A DNA stretch of 64,000 bases from Rhodanobacter_A agri. GTDB lineage: Bacteria; Pseudomonadota; Gammaproteobacteria; Xanthomonadales; Rhodanobacteraceae. Location of the stretch: assembly GCF_044904705.1 (NCBI RefSeq), contig NZ_JADIKL010000011.1:28676-92675 (forward strand), written 5' to 3'. The notes beneath the pieces are model-generated. The model worked only from the letters and a program-made list of their open reading frames with translations. It was not told the DNA's origin and searched no databases. A program made the translations under genes and the position numbers. Positions 54,058 to 62,731 of this stretch are shown here, one piece after another (the stretch's first letter is position 1; every line of letters starts with the position of its first letter).

Positions 54058-55241
54058 GGGTGGTTCTCCAGTTGCTGGGCCAGCAGGCTCAACGGATGTT
54101 GCGTGATCCAGGATGCCGCACCCGCGCCGGTGGCCAGATGCAGGCGGCAGCCGATATTGGACGACAGCAGGCGCGCGGGCGCCAGCGCGGCGAGCGGCTG
54201 CAGCGTGGCGTCGCGCAACTGCGCGGCCTGCTCGGGGAATTCCAGCAGATGGCTGCCGGCCGCGCCGCAGCAGTGCGGCGGTCGCGGCAATGGCACCACG
54301 TCGAGCCCGGGTACGCGGCGCAGCAGTTGCAGCATCGCCGCTTCGCTGCGCGCCACGTTGACCTGCGTGCAGGGCAGGTGCAAGGCCACGCGCAGCGGCA
54401 GCGGCCGGAAGCACAGGCGTTCGGCAGATTCGGCCAGCAGGCTCCATGGGTCGAGTACCGGCACGCCGGGCAGGGCGCGGCGCAACGTGCCGAGGCAACC
54501 GGGTGTCACGCTCAGCAGGCGGCTGGCGCCGCTGGCCTGCCACGCCTGCCGCACGCGTTCGGCGGCGCGCGCCGCTGGCGCGCTGTCGCCGTCATGCAGA
54601 TCCATCGCGCCGCAGCAGAAAGCCGGCAATACCTGCACCTGGAATCCAGCGGCGCGCAGCAGGGCAAGCGCGGCCTGCTGTGCTTCGGCGTCCTCCACAC
54701 TGGCGACGCAGCCGGGAAACAGTGCGAGTTCGGTGGGTGCCGGATCGCCCTGCGGCAACGGAGCAGTCGGGGCGTCCGGCAGCAACTGCAACGCCACGCG
54801 CCAAGGCGAACGGGCGGGCAGGCGCGCGCTCAGCAGGCGGCGCCAGCGCGTTGCGCGCAGCGCGCTGCCGATCCGGCGCAAGGCGCGTAGCAGAGTCGGC
54901 CGTCGCAGCAGGCTCAGCAGGCGTTGCGGCCGTTGCGGCGCCGGCCCCAGCAGGGCGCGGGTCTCAATCAATAGCTCGTCGTACTGCACCCCGGCCGGGC
55001 AGGCCTGCTGGCAGCTCAGGCAGCCGAGGCAGTGATCCAGGTGGGCGCGCAGCTCTGCGGTGGGGTCGGCCGCGCCGCGGGCCAGCGCGGCGGCGATGGC
55101 GATGCGACCGCGCGGCGATTCCGCCTCGTTGCGGCCCAGCGCGTAGGTAGGGCAGACCGGCAGGCACAGCCCGCACTGCACGCATTGGTCCGCCAGAGCG
55201 GCGATGCGGGTGGGGGGCTGTTCAAGTGGCATGTGCGGCAT
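54054..55241 (-). CDS. GlcF-like Fe-S protein, glycolate oxidase iron-sulfur subunit family
   Basis: The 395-residue protein has two 4Fe-4S motifs, CVQCGLCLPVCPTY (about 20-33) and CLGCLSCQQACPAG (about 70-83). Two CCG-type domains follow (LFPGCVAS ... FCCGAMD, and HCCGAAG). It fits GlcF and related electron-transfer subunits, but no GlcD/GlcE partner is in the window, and coupling to coq7 hints at a respiratory-quinone role. The start may be 55241 or the Met a few codons in. Confidence 0.87.
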   Translation of the reverse strand: MPHMPLEQPPTRIAALADQCVQCGLCLPVCPTYALGRNEAESPRGRIAIAAALARGAADPTAELRAHLDHCLGCLSCQQACPAGVQYDELLIETRALLGPAPQRPQRLLSLLRRPTLLRALRRIGSALRATRWRRLLSARLPARSPWRVALQLLPDAPTAPLPQGDPAPTELALFPGCVASVEDAEAQQAALALLRAAGFQVQVLPAFCCGAMDLHDGDSAPAARAAERVRQAWQASGASRLLSVTPGCLGTLRRALPGVPVLDPWSLLAESAERLCFRPLPLRVALHLPCTQVNVARSEAAMLQLLRRVPGLDVVPLPRPPHCCGAAGSHLLEFPEQAAQLRDATLQPLAALAPARLLSSNIGCRLHLATGAGAASWITQHPLSLLAQQLENHP

Positions 55242-55279
55242 GCTATCATTGCCAGCTCACAGCCCACCTGCCGGTGGAC

Positions 55280-55309
55280 TTGCGCCTGTGATGACGGCTC
55301 CGCTATCAT
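55280..55309 (+). promoter_or_regulatory. Probable rplM-rpsI promoter
   Basis: TTGCGC at 55280-55285 and TATCAT at 55304-55309 are separated by 18 bases. The TATCAT lies about 65 bp before the rplM ATG. A short hairpin (CCGCC/GGCGG) lies in the leader, where L13 leaders are known in other gammaproteobacteria; that link is inferred. Confidence 0.55.
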
Positions 55310-55374
55310 CTCGCGCCTTTGCTTCACCGATTATTGTGCAACCGCCCTCGCTGGCGGCATACGGGTATCTCGAA

Positions 55375-55803
55375 ATGAAAACTTTCAGCGCCAAGGCAGA
55401 AAGCGTCAAGCGCGACTGGTTCGTGGTCGACGCCACGAACAAGACGCTCGGTCGCCTGTCGACCGAAATCGCGCGTCGCCTGCGCGGCAAGCACAAGCCT
55501 GAGTTCACCCCGCACGTGGACACCGGCGACTACATCGTCGTGGTCAACGCGCAGAAGGTGGCTGTCACCGGCGCCAAGCTCGACGACAAGATGTATCACC
55601 GCTTCACCGGCTACGTCGGCAACCTGAAGACCACCAGTCTGAAGGACATGCTGGCCACCCATCCGGAGCGCGTGATCGAGATCGCCGTCAAGGGCATGCT
55701 GCCGAAGAACGCACTGGGCCGCGAGATGTATCGCAAGCTCAAGGTGTACGGCGGTGCCGAGCACCCGCACGCTGCGCAGCAGCCCCAGGCGCTGGAAGTT
55801 TAA
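55375..55803 (+). CDS. rplM: 50S ribosomal protein L13
   Basis: The 142-residue protein is the normal L13 length. It begins MKTFSAKAESVKRDWFVVDA TNKTLGRLSTEIARRLRGKH and has DKMYHRFTGYVGNLKTTSL and GMLPKNALGREMYRKLKVY. The ATG at 55375 matches the universal start. It is followed by rpsI after 9 bp, the conserved pair. Confidence 0.98.
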   Translation: MKTFSAKAESVKRDWFVVDATNKTLGRLSTEIARRLRGKHKPEFTPHVDTGDYIVVVNAQKVAVTGAKLDDKMYHRFTGYVGNLKTTSLKDMLATHPERVIEIAVKGMLPKNALGREMYRKLKVYGGAEHPHAAQQPQALEV

Positions 55804-55812
55804 GGAACCATC

Positions 55813-56205
55813 ATGGCGATTCAGCAGAATTACGGCACCGGCCGCCGCAAGACCTCCGCCGCCCGCGTGTTCCTGCGCAAGGGCACCGGCGCGATCGAAG
55901 TGAACGGCAAGACCCTTGAGCAGTTCTTCGGTCGCGAGACCTCGCGCATGATCGTGCGCCAGCCGCTCGAACTGACCCAGAACACCGACAAGTTCGACAT
56001 CAAGGTCACCGTCGAAGGCGGCGGTATCACCGGCCAGGCCGGCGCGATCCGCCTCGGCATCGCCCGCGCCCTGATCGAGTACGACGAAAGCCTGAAGTCG
56101 TCGCTGCGCAAGGCCGGCTTCGTGACCCGCGACGCCCGCGAGGTCGAGCGCAAGAAGGTCGGTCTCCACAAGGCCCGCCGCGCCACCCAGTTCTCGAAGC
56201 GCTAA
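55813..56205 (+). CDS. rpsI: 30S ribosomal protein S9
   Basis: The 130-residue S9 has the conserved YGTGRRKTSAARVFLRKGTG, the RQPLELT block and the C-terminal KKVGLHKARRATQFSKR tail that reaches the P-site tRNA. It is co-transcribed with rplM. tRNA-Gln begins 54 bp downstream. Confidence 0.98.
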   Translation: MAIQQNYGTGRRKTSAARVFLRKGTGAIEVNGKTLEQFFGRETSRMIVRQPLELTQNTDKFDIKVTVEGGGITGQAGAIRLGIARALIEYDESLKSSLRKAGFVTRDAREVERKKVGLHKARRATQFSKR

Positions 56206-56259
56206 TCGCGCTTCGACGTGCGGCGCTCCAGGTCAGAGCGCGCCGACACGCAAGGGTTT

Positions 56260-56333
56260 TGGGAGATCGTCTAATGGTAGGACTGCAGACTCTGACTCTG
56301 CCTATCTAGGTTCGAATCCTAGTCTCCCAGCCA
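56260..56333 (+). tRNA. tRNA-Gln (anticodon CTG)
   Basis: The sequence folds as a normal cloverleaf. The acceptor is TGGGAGA/TCTCCCA, the D stem GTC/GAC, the anticodon stem GCAGA/TCTGC with loop CTCTGAC giving anticodon CTG, and the T stem CTAGG/CCTAG with TTCGAAT. The discriminator is G and CCA is encoded. It is the usual 3' target site of a P4-type integrase, which follows. Confidence 0.95.
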
Positions 56334-56374
56334 AATCGACGTTTCAGGAAATTTCGGAACGTCCCAGTAACAAG

Positions 56375-56403
56375 AAAAACCCGCCCAAGTGGCGGGTTTT
56401 TTT
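56375..56403 (+). terminator. Rho-independent terminator after the tRNA
   Basis: The stem AAAAACCCGCC / GGCGGGTTTTTTT with loop CAAGT lies 42 bp after the tRNA CCA. It closes the rplM-rpsI/tRNA transcripts before the island integrase. Confidence 0.93.
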
Positions 56404-56559
56404 ATGGTTTTTGGTTTCATGACGATTCTCGGCGTTTCAGAGGATCCCGGCGCGGCGCTGGGGAAAGTTGTGGGGGAATGCCTTTACCCCTTACCTTTTA
56501 CCCCACGGAAAGCCGCCCATCGCTAAATGCTGGGCTGGTACTGGTGCATAGGACGATGG

Positions 56560-57858
56560 ATGAGCGAGAAGACAGAACGCCCCCCGCTGATAACCGAGAA
56601 GGACGTGATTGCTGCGTCGGCTCAACTGAAGAATCGGCGCCTACCTGAAGGGCCCAGCAATCCGATATTGAAGAAGACCAAGTACACGATCGATGGGGCC
56701 CAAAGGCTCTACTTGGTTGTGACCGACAAGGGTGCCAAGTACTGGAATTTCCGGTATCGCTTCGATGGTAAGGAGAAGGAGGCCTACATTGGTAAGCCGT
56801 TTCCTCAAACTTCGCTGAAGGATGCGAAGAAGCAGGCAGCATTGTTAAACGCTCGGGTCCTGCAGGGTGAAGATCCTGCGGCTGACAAGTCCAACGAAAA
56901 GCGTAAGAAGCAGTTGGCTGCGGGCAATACCTTCGACAAGGCGGCGAATGCGTGGCACGAATACCACAGTAAGCGGTGGAGCCCCCTTACCTCACGACAG
57001 GTTAGGGAGTATTTGGACAAAGACATCATTCCCGAATTTTCCGGCCGGCAGCTAGACAGCATCCGCACGGTCGAAATGGCTGACTTGCTACAGAAAGTGG
57101 TGAATCGCGGGGCACCTGATGTTGCGAAGAAAATCCAGCAATGGCTGGGAAAGATTTATACCTATGCTCGCGCGCATGATTGGGCGACCATAGATCCTAG
57201 TCGCGACCTTCGCGAAATCGCTCCTCATGTACCCGCAGGGCAAAACTACGCTCACTTGCCCGAGGAAGAGGTGCCTGAGTTCCTATGCAAGTTAAGGGAT
57301 AACCAGTCGGATCCCTCAGTTAGGGGCGCCCTCTGGATGATCCTTTGGAGTGCGTGTCGGCCGGGCGTAACTTTTACACTGCGATGGTCCGAAATTGACC
57401 TTGATCAAGCTTTGTGGACGATTGTGAAGGATCGAGAGGGCATGAAGCTGCGCTATGTGCACTATGTTCCTCTGCCTACGCAGGCCGTTGAAATGTTCAG
57501 GGAGCATCAAAGGCTAACAGGGGCATTCGAGCACGTGTTCCTTGGACGGAATGACCCCGGTAAGTCCATTAGTGATGGAGCGGTAGGTCAGTTGATCAAA
57601 AGGCTCGGTTACAGGGGGAGGCAGACCCCATATGGGGTTCGGCACATCACCAGTACGGCACTCAATAAGCGCAACTACTCGCCGGATTGGATTGAACGCC
57701 AACTCTCACATGGCGATCCCGACAAAGTTCGAGCCACATACAATAAGACTCATTGGCTCGATGATCGACGGGCGATGATGCAGACTTGGGCAGACGAACT
57801 GGATGCCATGATGGCCACTCATTCGTCTACTAAGGTTGCCCTTCAAGCTGGAAACTGA
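56560..57858 (+). CDS. P4-type tyrosine integrase of a genomic island
   Basis: The 432-residue site-specific recombinase has an arm-binding N-terminal domain (PNPILKKTKYTIDGAQRLYL) and a catalytic domain with Arg in ACRPG. YGVR is the HxxR box with His changed to Tyr, and the His and Tyr positions lie in LSHGDPDKVRATYNKTHWL. It lies just past tRNA-Gln, so it probably integrates at that tRNA's 3' end. The ATG at 56560 is preferred over the upstream frame. The G+C is clearly lower than in rplM-rpsI. Confidence 0.92.
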   Translation: MSEKTERPPLITEKDVIAASAQLKNRRLPEGPSNPILKKTKYTIDGAQRLYLVVTDKGAKYWNFRYRFDGKEKEAYIGKPFPQTSLKDAKKQAALLNARVLQGEDPAADKSNEKRKKQLAAGNTFDKAANAWHEYHSKRWSPLTSRQVREYLDKDIIPEFSGRQLDSIRTVEMADLLQKVVNRGAPDVAKKIQQWLGKIYTYARAHDWATIDPSRDLREIAPHVPAGQNYAHLPEEEVPEFLCKLRDNQSDPSVRGALWMILWSACRPGVTFTLRWSEIDLDQALWTIVKDREGMKLRYVHYVPLPTQAVEMFREHQRLTGAFEHVFLGRNDPGKSISDGAVGQLIKRLGYRGRQTPYGVRHITSTALNKRNYSPDWIERQLSHGDPDKVRATYNKTHWLDDRRAMMQTWADELDAMMATHSSTKVALQAGN

Positions 57859-58618
57859 TCTGCCGATCTATAAGGTAATCGTGCGCAAGCAAAAAGGGGG
57901 AGGGGGCTTGGAGCAGCAAACTCTTGAAACCACGGAGCAGGTCTTCGACTTCCTTATCGCTCCAGCGAATGTGGGGCGGAAGCGATTGTATCGTGGCGTT
58001 TCCAGCACGGAGCACAGGCTCATCCCTTCCTTGGGACGGGTCAAGGCTCTGCAGGTGCTTGAAGAAGAAGAGCGAGCCATTCGAGAGCAGGACTTGATGG
58101 ATGGTTTTCGGAAACATGCTCGCCCATATTTTGAAAGTGGGCTGCCCGACGAATGGGAGTTGCTGGCGATCGCGCAACACCACGGACTGCCGACCCGTCT
58201 TCTTGATTGGAGCCGAAATCCTTTAGTGGCGGCATATTTTGCAGTTGAATCGCAAAGTGCGAATGACTGTTGCATCTATACGCACACCATCAATCGCTTC
58301 ACATCGATAGATGCCGTACCAGATCCCTATAGCATCGAAACCACCATGACGGTGGAAATGCCCCATGTGACGAGACGGATCACCGCGCAAAGCGGAGTCT
58401 TTACAGTGAGCGAAGATCCTTTCGCTGCGCTGGATGATGGCGAGGAAAGTGGCTTGGAAATCGGCAGGTATATCATCCCGCATGCTCTCAAGCGGGATGT
58501 CCTACTTCGGCTACATCAGCTTGGCGTGAATCGCGCCACCCTCTTTCCCAGTGCAGAAGGTATCGCGCAATACCTTAAGTGGGAGTTGGAGAACTCGGGA
58601 GAAGCCAATGCGGATTGA
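57836..58618 (+). CDS. FRG-domain protein
   Basis: The protein has about 260 residues. The FRG signature is seen as RLYRGVSSTEHRLIPSLGR and AIAQHHGLPTRLLDWSRNPL VAAYFAVES. It starts at a TTG (57836) that overlaps the integrase end by 23 bases, so the start is uncertain. It overlaps the Beta-family gene by 11 bases. FRG proteins are often in phage-defence or toxin-like islands, with no settled activity. Confidence 0.88.
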   Translation: MPFKLETDLPIYKVIVRKQKGGGGLEQQTLETTEQVFDFLIAPANVGRKRLYRGVSSTEHRLIPSLGRVKALQVLEEEERAIREQDLMDGFRKHARPYFESGLPDEWELLAIAQHHGLPTRLLDWSRNPLVAAYFAVESQSANDCCIYTHTINRFTSIDAVPDPYSIETTMTVEMPHVTRRITAQSGVFTVSEDPFAALDDGEESGLEIGRYIIPHALKRDVLLRLHQLGVNRATLFPSAEGIAQYLKWELENSGEANAD

Positions 58619-59690
58619 TTCGCACCAGCACTATTTTGCTGTGATGAAAGGGAAGATGGGGGAGCTTCAGGCCGCTGGCGATCTAGCGGATGACGTTCTC
58701 GAGCGAACGACATTCGTTTGGGAGCTGCCACCTCAACCTTACAATCATGAGACTCGCGCATACGGCAAAACGGTCGATAGCCACATCGAGGCATTTTCGA
58801 AGCGTTTACATGACGCACTTCCTGACGAAACTCACTGCTTCTTAGATTGCAGGTTTCTGAAGAATGCTGCGCCATTGGAGAATGGGGAGATCCCGCTGCA
58901 GGCGGTATTGCGATCTTGTGCAGACCTCGGCGCACACCCAAGCATAGGGGACGCCCCTACGGATGATGAAATTGCTGTGGTACGTGAGCATGTCGGACAG
59001 CGCAACGGCGAGGTGCTGTTGAGGCTTTCGGCGAGGACATTTGCCAAGATTGGCTTTGCAATGAAGCTCGACGAGCTTTTGAATAGCATCGGTGCCCAGC
59101 CCAATCAGTGTCACCTGTTCTTCGACTTCGAGCAGTTGTCGGCGGAGGTGGATGCAAGCCCGCAGACCTTTGCTGCATACAGCGCCATCGCCGGTTTGCG
59201 AGATATTGCCGAGTGGCTCAGCGTTAGCATTGTTGGCGCAAGCACGCCGAAGACTTTGCCGCCAGCGGAACAATGCCCAAAACTTTTGCCCCGCCTCGAA
59301 TGGAATATATGGCGCGAAGTAGTGTCGAACCTTGGCCAGAATCGTAGGATTCCCAGCTTTGGCGACTACGGTGTATCAAGCCATAACATCGAGGAACTTG
59401 ATCCTCGTTTGATCACTGTAAGTGCAAACATTCGCTACACGGCGGCCGACGGGATGTGGGCGTTTAAAGGGCGTAGTTTGCGTCGCCATTCATTCGAACA
59501 ATTTCGTAGCCTCAGCCAGCAGATAGTCCAGCATGAGGCTTACAGTGGCCCGGAGTTTAGTTGGGGCGACAAATATATTCTGGAATGTGCGAATGGTCTG
59601 GGGCGTACCGGCAATACGACCACTTGGCGACGTGTCGGAACAAACCATCATGTTTCGTTCGTTGCCCGTCAGATTGCAGGGCAAATCTAA
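58608..59690 (+). CDS. Beta-family (PF14350-like) protein
   Basis: The 360-residue protein has the family N-terminus YFAVMKGKMGELQAAGDLAD, then TTFVWELPPQPYNHETRAY. The conserved C-terminal block is SWGDKYILECANGLGRTGNT TTWRRVGTNHHVSFV. Proteins of this kind are found in phages and mobile regions and are uncharacterised. It is translationally coupled to the FRG gene (11-base overlap). Its stop codon is directly followed by that of the convergent sce7726 gene. Confidence 0.85.
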   Translation: MRIDSHQHYFAVMKGKMGELQAAGDLADDVLERTTFVWELPPQPYNHETRAYGKTVDSHIEAFSKRLHDALPDETHCFLDCRFLKNAAPLENGEIPLQAVLRSCADLGAHPSIGDAPTDDEIAVVREHVGQRNGEVLLRLSARTFAKIGFAMKLDELLNSIGAQPNQCHLFFDFEQLSAEVDASPQTFAAYSAIAGLRDIAEWLSVSIVGASTPKTLPPAEQCPKLLPRLEWNIWREVVSNLGQNRRIPSFGDYGVSSHNIEELDPRLITVSANIRYTAADGMWAFKGRSLRRHSFEQFRSLSQQIVQHEAYSGPEFSWGDKYILECANGLGRTGNTTTWRRVGTNHHVSFVARQIAGQI

Positions 59691-60269
59691 CTAGACGCGC
59701 CAGTCTTCGCGGACCTTGAGAATCCGCCGAACCTCGGACTTGAGTTTCTTCAGGGGGAGCTCCGAAGCTAGGGCTTCCCACAACCAAGTCCGGGGCTTCG
59801 ATGAGGGCACCGGCCCCTTTCGGTGGGCCATCAAAACTGCAACCGCTTCGTCCTTCCACAAAAGCTGGGCGATGGCGTACGGGTCCTGATCTGCAGTGGC
59901 TCGCGGCGCCCGAAGTTTTTTCAACTTCGTACTTTGGTCGGCAGCTTGGCGAACTTCGATCACGCCCCAAGAGTCTGGGATGATCTTGAGGCTTGCATCG
60001 TTGTGCGACGCATCGACCACTAAGGTCATTTCGTCAAAGACGCGTCCATAAATCTCCGCCTGCCTCGGGAGGCGGATCAACGTGTCATTCTTGCTCTTAA
60101 TTTCGTAGCCGGCCAGCTTGCCGTTCACTACAGCGATGTCTACTCGAGCCTCGCCAAGGCATATGGCGAGTTCGTCGATTACCCGGCTCCGATCATCACT
60201 CAGGTACTTCCGAAGCGGACCGGACCGTACCGCGTCACGTACGTCAATTTCGCGCATACCCACCACCAT
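59691..60269 (-). CDS. sce7726-family protein, PD-(D/E)XK-like nuclease fold
   Basis: The 192-residue protein has a restriction-endonuclease-like core: DIAVVNGKLAGYEIKSKNDT supplies the D and ExK residues, and LPRQAEIYG resembles the helix that follows. It matches the sce7726 family of mobile islands. The start is at 60269 or, less likely, 60257 (MREIDV). It converges exactly end to end with the Beta-family gene. The activity has not been demonstrated. Confidence 0.82.
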   Translation of the reverse strand: MVVGMREIDVRDAVRSGPLRKYLSDDRSRVIDELAICLGEARVDIAVVNGKLAGYEIKSKNDTLIRLPRQAEIYGRVFDEMTLVVDASHNDASLKIIPDSWGVIEVRQAADQSTKLKKLRAPRATADQDPYAIAQLLWKDEAVAVLMAHRKGPVPSSKPRTWLWEALASELPLKKLKSEVRRILKVREDWRV

Positions 60270-60470
60270 GTCCTACGGCAGAGCGCGTAGCTTCTAGCAA
60301 GAGCATCGCCTAATACCGCTAACGGTGCAACAAACTCACAACGATACCCCAGACGGGCTTGGGTAGGGTAATTCGGCCCCACCACGAGTCACGGTACAGC
60401 TCATCGCTTTTCAAAATGTATACGTTGCGACAGCATTTGGAACATCTATCAAAACTCCTATCAGAATGAT

Positions 60471-60500
60471 ATTATCAAATCATCTAGGAGATTTGATAAT
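60471..60500. promoter_or_regulatory. Inverted repeat over the resolvase start
   Basis: ATTATCAAAT at 60471-60480 is perfectly complementary to ATTTGATAAT at 60491-60500. The 10-base centre CATCTAGGAG holds the ribosome binding site, and the right arm runs into the ATG at 60499. Nearby TATC boxes (60447-60471) suggest a recombinase binding or res-type site. Binding or RNA folding could block translation. Confidence 0.7.
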
Positions 60501-61062
60501 GAGCGAGATCGTAGGTTACGCCCGAGTCAGCAGCGTCGGCCAATCTCTGGATGTTCAGTTGGACAAGCTGAACGGAGTCGGCTGCACCCGTATCTATTCT
60601 GAAAAGCGATCCGGTAAGCAAGCCGACAACCGCCCAGAGCTTCAGGCATGCCTCCAGTTCCTTCGGGATGGCGATACGTTGGTCATATCCCGGCTGGACC
60701 GTATGGCCCGCTCTGTACTGGACTTGGCCAAAATTGCTGAATTGCTAAGGAGAAAGGGGGTCGTCTTGCGGGTGCTTGATCAGTCGATCGACACCAGCAC
60801 GCCTGAGGGGAAACTCATGTTTTCTCTGCTAGCCAGTTTTGCTGAATTCGAGAACGACATTCGAGCCGAGAGGCAGGCGGATGGAATTGCCAAAGCCAAG
60901 CAAAAAGGCGTGGCCTTTGGGCGGAAACGTGCGCTTACCAAAGATCAGTGCCTGCGCATCCGTACCCTGCGACTGGAGGAAAAGTTCTCAGTAGCGCAGT
61001 TGGCCGAACGCTTCAATGTTGGCGTTGCCACGGTCTACCGTGTTCTGCAAGAGCCAGCCTGA
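60499..61062 (+). CDS. Serine recombinase, resolvase/invertase family
   Basis: The 187-residue recombinase has the catalytic N-terminal motif GYARVSSVGQ (Ser11), LVISRLDRMARS and FAEFENDIRAERQADGIAKA, then a C-terminal helix-turn-helix (FSVAQLAERFNVGVATVYRV). It resembles Tn3-type resolvases and DNA invertases. AGGAG at 60486-60490 precedes the ATG inside an inverted repeat. It is probably from the island or a transposon within it. Confidence 0.92.
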   Translation: MSEIVGYARVSSVGQSLDVQLDKLNGVGCTRIYSEKRSGKQADNRPELQACLQFLRDGDTLVISRLDRMARSVLDLAKIAELLRRKGVVLRVLDQSIDTSTPEGKLMFSLLASFAEFENDIRAERQADGIAKAKQKGVAFGRKRALTKDQCLRIRTLRLEEKFSVAQLAERFNVGVATVYRVLQEPA

Positions 61063-61136
61063 ACCATATGATTGAATAATCGAGGAGGCGGACATCGTCC
61101 GGGCACGACATTACCGTTTGCAGGCAGGGGGCACTG

Positions 61137-62387
61137 ATGGGTATTTCTCCGTGGCGAAAGCGCTTGGGCGATCTATTTCAACTGATTGGTCAAGCTGATC
61201 AAACGTACTTCGAGCCTGAATTGTTTCGTCTCAACATCAACAATGCCATTACGACGGCACGTACCGTTACGTTCCTCATACAGAAGAACAAGGCCAAGAT
61301 TCCCGGCTATCACGATCTGTATAAGACGTTTGTTCTAGATGTCTGTGGAAGCAGTCCCCTAATGAAATGGCTGGTTGACGCACGCAACACAATTGAAAAG
61401 GAGGGTGATCTCGCGATCCACAGTCAACTGCGCGCCAGTATCATGTTTTCGTATCTCGAGAATGGGCCGAGCATCGAGCCCCCATGTGAGGGCCTCCTTT
61501 TCGCTAGCCAGAACAAGTTGTGGCGGGCGTGGCTTCGAATGGCGCCAGAGTCGATTGTGGATGAGTCTGCGATTGTCATCGATAGAAAGTGGGTCGCAAA
61601 TACGCTTCCGGACTACGAGTTGACCGATGCGCTGTTGCATGGATTTTCCGTCTTAAGATCGGCGGTGGACGCATTCGATAGCGCCTGTGGGCAGGATGTA
61701 TCCGCCTTCGCTTACGATACTTTGCCCAACCTGTCATCTGCTTCTCGGCGGGAGTACATCAAGCTTAGTACTGGCAAGGTTTGTAGCTTTCGACGGGGGC
61801 GCGTGTCCCGAACTCCTGAGCAATTAGCGCAACTGAAGAAAGAAGTCGAAGCTCTGTTTGTTGATAGGTCAGCGGCGGCATACGCAGATGCTAGCTTGCC
61901 GTTGCGGACGAGGCTCCAGTCGTTCGCCCTAATGGCGAGCAAAGTGTTTAATCGAGACGGTCACCACGAGACGATGTACTTTCAAACCGATGGCAACGGC
62001 CAAATCACTGCCGCAACCGGCGTGTACTTTGCTGACCGCATCGAGAAGTACATTTTTTGGCACGCTATGGCTGACCTTGCACGGATAGATCCCGACTTCC
62101 AAGGAATTTTCTTCATCGGCGAGATGTGGTATCGATCGGCGCCAATCGATGAGGGCCTGACAGCAATCTCCGATATGCCTATCACGGGCGAAGCAATAGC
62201 ACTAACCGGGGCAACGGCGAAGGGCGAGTACGAAGAGATCCACGTTCCGATAAAGCGGAGTGGGGACGTCGCAACTGCGGACTTTGATGGAGCCGTTGAA
62301 CGTGCCGAGGTCATTCCCAACTTCCTCTACCCTCTGCGGGAAGCATGGGGACTGAAAGAATCCGGGAAATTAAGGGAAGACGGCTAG
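61137..62387 (+). CDS. Unrecognised 416-residue island protein
   Basis: I do not recognise a family. The protein starts MGISPWRKRLGDLFQLIGQA and has no signal peptide or membrane helix. The block PLMKWLVDARNTIEKEGDLA resembles helical domains in proteins of unknown function linked to mobile islands. The C-terminal half has LARIDPDFQGIFFIGEMWYR and SDMPITGEAIALTGATAKGE. The ATG at 61137 follows GGGGGC, 74 bp after the recombinase gene. Confidence 0.75.
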   Translation: MGISPWRKRLGDLFQLIGQADQTYFEPELFRLNINNAITTARTVTFLIQKNKAKIPGYHDLYKTFVLDVCGSSPLMKWLVDARNTIEKEGDLAIHSQLRASIMFSYLENGPSIEPPCEGLLFASQNKLWRAWLRMAPESIVDESAIVIDRKWVANTLPDYELTDALLHGFSVLRSAVDAFDSACGQDVSAFAYDTLPNLSSASRREYIKLSTGKVCSFRRGRVSRTPEQLAQLKKEVEALFVDRSAAAYADASLPLRTRLQSFALMASKVFNRDGHHETMYFQTDGNGQITAATGVYFADRIEKYIFWHAMADLARIDPDFQGIFFIGEMWYRSAPIDEGLTAISDMPITGEAIALTGATAKGEYEEIHVPIKRSGDVATADFDGAVERAEVIPNFLYPLREAWGLKESGKLREDG

Positions 62388-62731
62388 CACCGCGCCATCC
62401 GCTGGGCCGTCAGCAACAGAATAATAATGGCCGGTCCGCCTCCGATCTCAGGCGGACCTTACAATGATGCGCGCCCGCCAAAATGGGCTAGGTATCTTTC
62501 GCCAAAACGGTACCGAAAAGCCAACCCCGCCAAACACCAAACTTGTGGCGGGCGCGGGCTCTTTGCAATTCGATTTTCTCCCGCCGGTAAGTTCGACGTG
62601 ACAGCCTAGTTTAGGCCTGCTGTGCCTTTGTCAGGGCGCAGTTTGGCTCGAAACTGCCCGCGCACAGGACTGATAACGGCTGCCCCACACACCAGACTAT
62701 TGTCGGTATTGTTCCGTACGAGAGGGGTGCT
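62388..62731. other. 344-bp noncoding region in the island
   Basis: No convincing gene is seen. A hairpin CCCGCCA / TGGCGGG (62526-62532, 62546-62552) may end the 61137 transcript. The rest separates it from the convergent lipoprotein gene. Confidence 0.5.

Noticed and set aside
61360..61430. HEPN ribonuclease motif in the 416-residue protein
   Set aside because: The RNTIEKEGDLAIH stretch lacks the Rx4-6H spacing, so no HEPN call is made.
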